From Planctomycetota bacterium (GTDB lineage: Bacteria > Patescibacteriota > Patescibacteriia > Patescibacteriales > UBA12465), in NCBI GenBank assembly GCA_025453315.1, contig JALOQQ010000076.1, positions 1 through 5,185 on the forward strand: a stretch of 5,185 bases of DNA. Direction: 5' to 3'. Each line of letters starts with the position of its first letter. Positions within the stretch are counted from its first letter, which is position 1. The notes beneath the pieces are model-generated. The model searched no databases. It was not told the origin of the DNA and saw nothing but the letters and a program-made list of their open reading frames with translations. Below are positions 4,982-5,185 of this stretch, piece by piece. Made by a program: the position numbers and the translations under genes.

Positions 4982-5019
4982 AAAAAATAAAAGCCCGACG
5001 CAAATAACATCGAGCTTTT
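4982..5019 (-). terminator. Intrinsic terminator of tsf
   Basis: On the minus strand AAAAGCTCGATG (5019-5008) pairs with CGTCGGGCTTTT (5000-4989), giving 12 pairs including two T-G, around a 7-base loop. ATTTTTT and a second T run follow. It starts 23 bases after the EF-Ts stop codon. Confidence 0.93.
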
Positions 5020-5042
5020 ACTAATATTTCATTTTTCCAACT

Positions 5043-5185
5043 TTAAAGACTAAATCTAATAAACTGTTTTACTTTAGCACCACCCAAAACTTCTTCAACT
5101 TTCTTTTTATCTTCCTTAACATATTCTTGCTTAATTAAACAAATATCTTCGTAATATTTAGCAACCTTACCGCCCATAATTTTCT
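5043..5185 (-). CDS. tsf: Elongation factor Ts (EF-Ts), C-terminal fragment
   Basis: Only the last 46 codons are present; the gene runs off the right edge. The fragment opens with KIMGGKVAKYYEDICLIKQ, continues through YVKEDKKKVEEVL, and ends AKVKQFIRFSL. This is the EF-Ts C-terminal pattern: K-I-x-G-[KR]-x-x-K-[FY]-[YF]-E-[ED]-[VI]-C-L, then Q-x-[FY]-[VI]-K-[ED]-D-x-K-x-V, and finally [FIV]-[RK]-[FY]. EF-Ts is the nucleotide exchange factor that regenerates EF-Tu-GTP in translation. The protein stops right after FIRFSL, without the longer tail seen in E. coli EF-Ts, a short form typical of many bacteria. The TAA stop is followed by a strong terminator, so tsf is the last gene of its transcript. 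Confidence 0.86.
   Translation of the reverse strand, partial: KIMGGKVAKYYEDICLIKQEYVKEDKKKVEEVLGGAKVKQFIRFSL

Noticed and set aside
1..5185. Alternative genetic code (UGA as glycine or tryptophan)
   Set aside because: All genes are open with ordinary stops (TAA or TAG), and no conserved Gly or Trp position requires UGA.
1..5185. CRISPR array, insertion sequence, phage or toxin-antitoxin module
   Set aside because: No regularly spaced repeats, transposase, integrase or terminal inverted repeats are visible, and no small overlapping gene pair with toxin-like features.

Overview
The window looks like chromosomal DNA from a very AT-rich bacterium with short intergenic gaps, most likely a member of the Candidate Phyla Radiation (Patescibacteria). 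This is an inference. It rests on a small two-helix pilin of the type common in CPR genomes (657-1049), a very short-tailed EF-Ts end (5043-5185), a YaaT/RicT-type PSP1 protein, several poorly recognisable membrane proteins, and mostly single-gene or two-gene transcripts. All genes read through intact with TAA or TAG stops. No coding frame needs UGA as glycine, which argues against the recoded Gracilibacteria/Absconditabacteria lineages.

Layout from left to right: a 5' fragment of a CaCA-family cation antiporter (minus strand, running off the left edge); an intrinsic terminator; a class II tRNA-Tyr(GTA) with its own extended -10 promoter; a possible terminator hairpin; a VirB2/TrbC-like pilin; a terminator; and a two-gene membrane operon (minus strand). 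In that operon an SPFH/band-7 protein is followed after 5 bases by a three-helix membrane protein with an outer C-terminal domain. The operon starts from a perfect-consensus sigma-70-type promoter (TTGACA, 17 bases, TATAAT with TG) and has a leader of about 137 nt. The leader holds a small palindrome and a terminator-like hairpin followed by six U. Divergently transcribed from it is the only plus-strand gene, encoding a 188-residue protein with 20 cysteines in three repeated CxxC-x7-C modules. A bidirectional terminator separates it from the convergent ricT-like gene, which is preceded by the strong terminator of tsf (EF-Ts), cut by the right edge.

The tRNA, EF-Ts and RicT genes belong to translation and mRNA-processing housekeeping. 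The least explained part is the centre (about 1139-3983): the SPFH plus partner membrane operon, its structured leader, and the divergent zinc-finger-like gene whose promoter carries a palindrome over its -10. The two transcripts start about 100 bases apart, and this is the best candidate here for an undescribed module. No CRISPR array, insertion sequence, integrase or phage gene is visible.
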